Source: Bacteroidota bacterium (GTDB lineage Bacteria; Bacteroidota; Bacteroidia; Chitinophagales; Chitinophagaceae). Taken from it: a stretch of DNA of 64,000 nucleotides. Numbering within the stretch: position 1 is the stretch's first letter; every line of letters starts with the position of its first letter. Both the position numbers and the translations under genes were made by a program. Below are positions 63,566 through 64,000 of the stretch, piece after piece. Below the pieces are notes generated by a model. It was not told the DNA's origin. It did no database searches and saw only the letters and a list, made by a program, of their open reading frames with translations. The DNA lies in the NCBI GenBank assembly GCA_030706685.1, contig JAUZOA010000015.1, positions 1-64,000 of the forward strand, in the 5' to 3' direction.

Positions 63566-63919
63566 TTAATTCGTTGAATCCGGTGAATCGGTTTCAATAA
63601 TTTTAATCAATTCCAATAATGGCGCATAGAATTTTTTGGAAAGAGGAAATACCTTGTCAGGCACCGATATAAGGGAAACAAAGTCCTTTCCGACTGCGAC
63701 GATATGATCAATAGATATAACGAAAGAACGATGAATTTGTACAAAATGATTTTTGGGCAACTGGCTCAATGCAGCGTCAAGTGACGTCCTCACCATGTGA
63801 ACATGTTCCAGCGAATAAAACTTGACGTAGTTGCCTGCCGTTTCCAGCAGAATTATTTCATCGAGGTTTATTCTTTGCAAAATGCCATCCTTCCTGTAGA
63901 AAAAACGTTGTTTTGTCAT
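63566..63919 (-). CDS. Second stand-alone LytTR-family regulator (117 aa)
   Basis: Like the regulator at 13083-13460 this is a lone LytTR domain: IILLETAGNYVKFYSLEHVH, VRTSLDAALSQLPKNHFVQI, HRSFVISIDHIVAVG. The start is set at the ATG at 63919 (MTKQRFFYRKDG); a longer frame would need TTG. No receiver domain is present. It is encoded upstream of the RHS operon in the same direction, with 1.1 kb of repeat-rich non-coding DNA between. The phrase NHFVQIHRSFVISI matches NQFCRIHRCCIVAL of the first copy, so the two are clearly related. Confidence 0.88.
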   Translation of the reverse strand: MTKQRFFYRKDGILQRINLDEIILLETAGNYVKFYSLEHVHMVRTSLDAALSQLPKNHFVQIHRSFVISIDHIVAVGKDFVSLISVPDKVFPLSKKFYAPLLELIKIIETDSPDSTN

Positions 63920-64000
63920 AAATGATAAGGTTAGTTCGTAATAATTAGTGGTAGTCAAATATACTATTTTGATGAAAAGTCTGCGCTATCCGGTAAGGGG

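Overview
The window looks like the chromosome of a Bacteroidota species, most likely Chitinophagaceae. The signs are type IX secretion sorting domains (one type A, one type B), paired MacB/FtsX permease domains, several exported glycoside hydrolases, weak Shine-Dalgarno sequences, TAnnTTTG-like -7 boxes, and large exported RHS/SpvB-type proteins. No rRNA, tRNA, CRISPR array, integrase or transposase gene was recognised. Family assignments come from motif recognition, not from database searches.

Layout. (1) 1-18.4 kb: a leftward operon encodes an outer-membrane barrel protein, a fibronectin-like protein, a 2607-residue RHS/SpvB-like giant with DNRLRE and PA14 domains, a small periplasmic protein, and the start of another large exported protein cut by the window edge. 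A stand-alone LytTR regulator lies just upstream. A rightward pair encodes a tail-fibre-like repeat protein and a small exported partner. The leftward operon and the rightward pair each begin with a copy of the same 88-bp promoter element. That element carries TCCCCC repeats spaced 21 bp apart, as expected for a LytTR target. (2) 18.4-22.3 kb: a small unknown gene, a MacB/FtsX permease and a repeat-rich intergenic stretch. (3) 22.3-43.5 kb: catabolic genes, namely alpha/beta hydrolases, a GHL6-like glycosidase, GH116, GH172 (DUF2961), DUF6786, an isoquinoline-oxidoreductase-type molybdenum hydroxylase with a dihaem cytochrome, a BNR/sortilin-like protein, a subtilase and a GH43-CBM6 protein. 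A MITE-like element lies between GH116 and GH172. (4) 43.6-51.5 kb: a leftward SWIM / DUF5691 / MoxR / DUF5682 / VWA operon. It contains a drastically shortened DnaQ-type exonuclease gene, and just downstream is the 41-codon N-terminal remnant of an RNA 2'-phosphotransferase (KptA) gene. (5) 51.9-64 kb: a second RHS locus. It holds a LytTR regulator, a repeat-rich 1.1-kb leader, an RHS protein ending in a HExxH domain, a small lipoprotein (candidate immunity protein), a type A CTD protein and a type B CTD adhesin.

The most interesting pattern is that both RHS-type loci sit beside a stand-alone LytTR gene and near direct repeats with a 21-bp period. At the first locus the element is repeated in front of both divergent transcription units, which points to one regulon of surface giants, tail-fibre-like proteins and a dedicated outer-membrane protein. 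The second point of interest is the SWIM-MoxR-VWA cluster, whose two gene relics hint at an ancestral link to RNA processing or repair.
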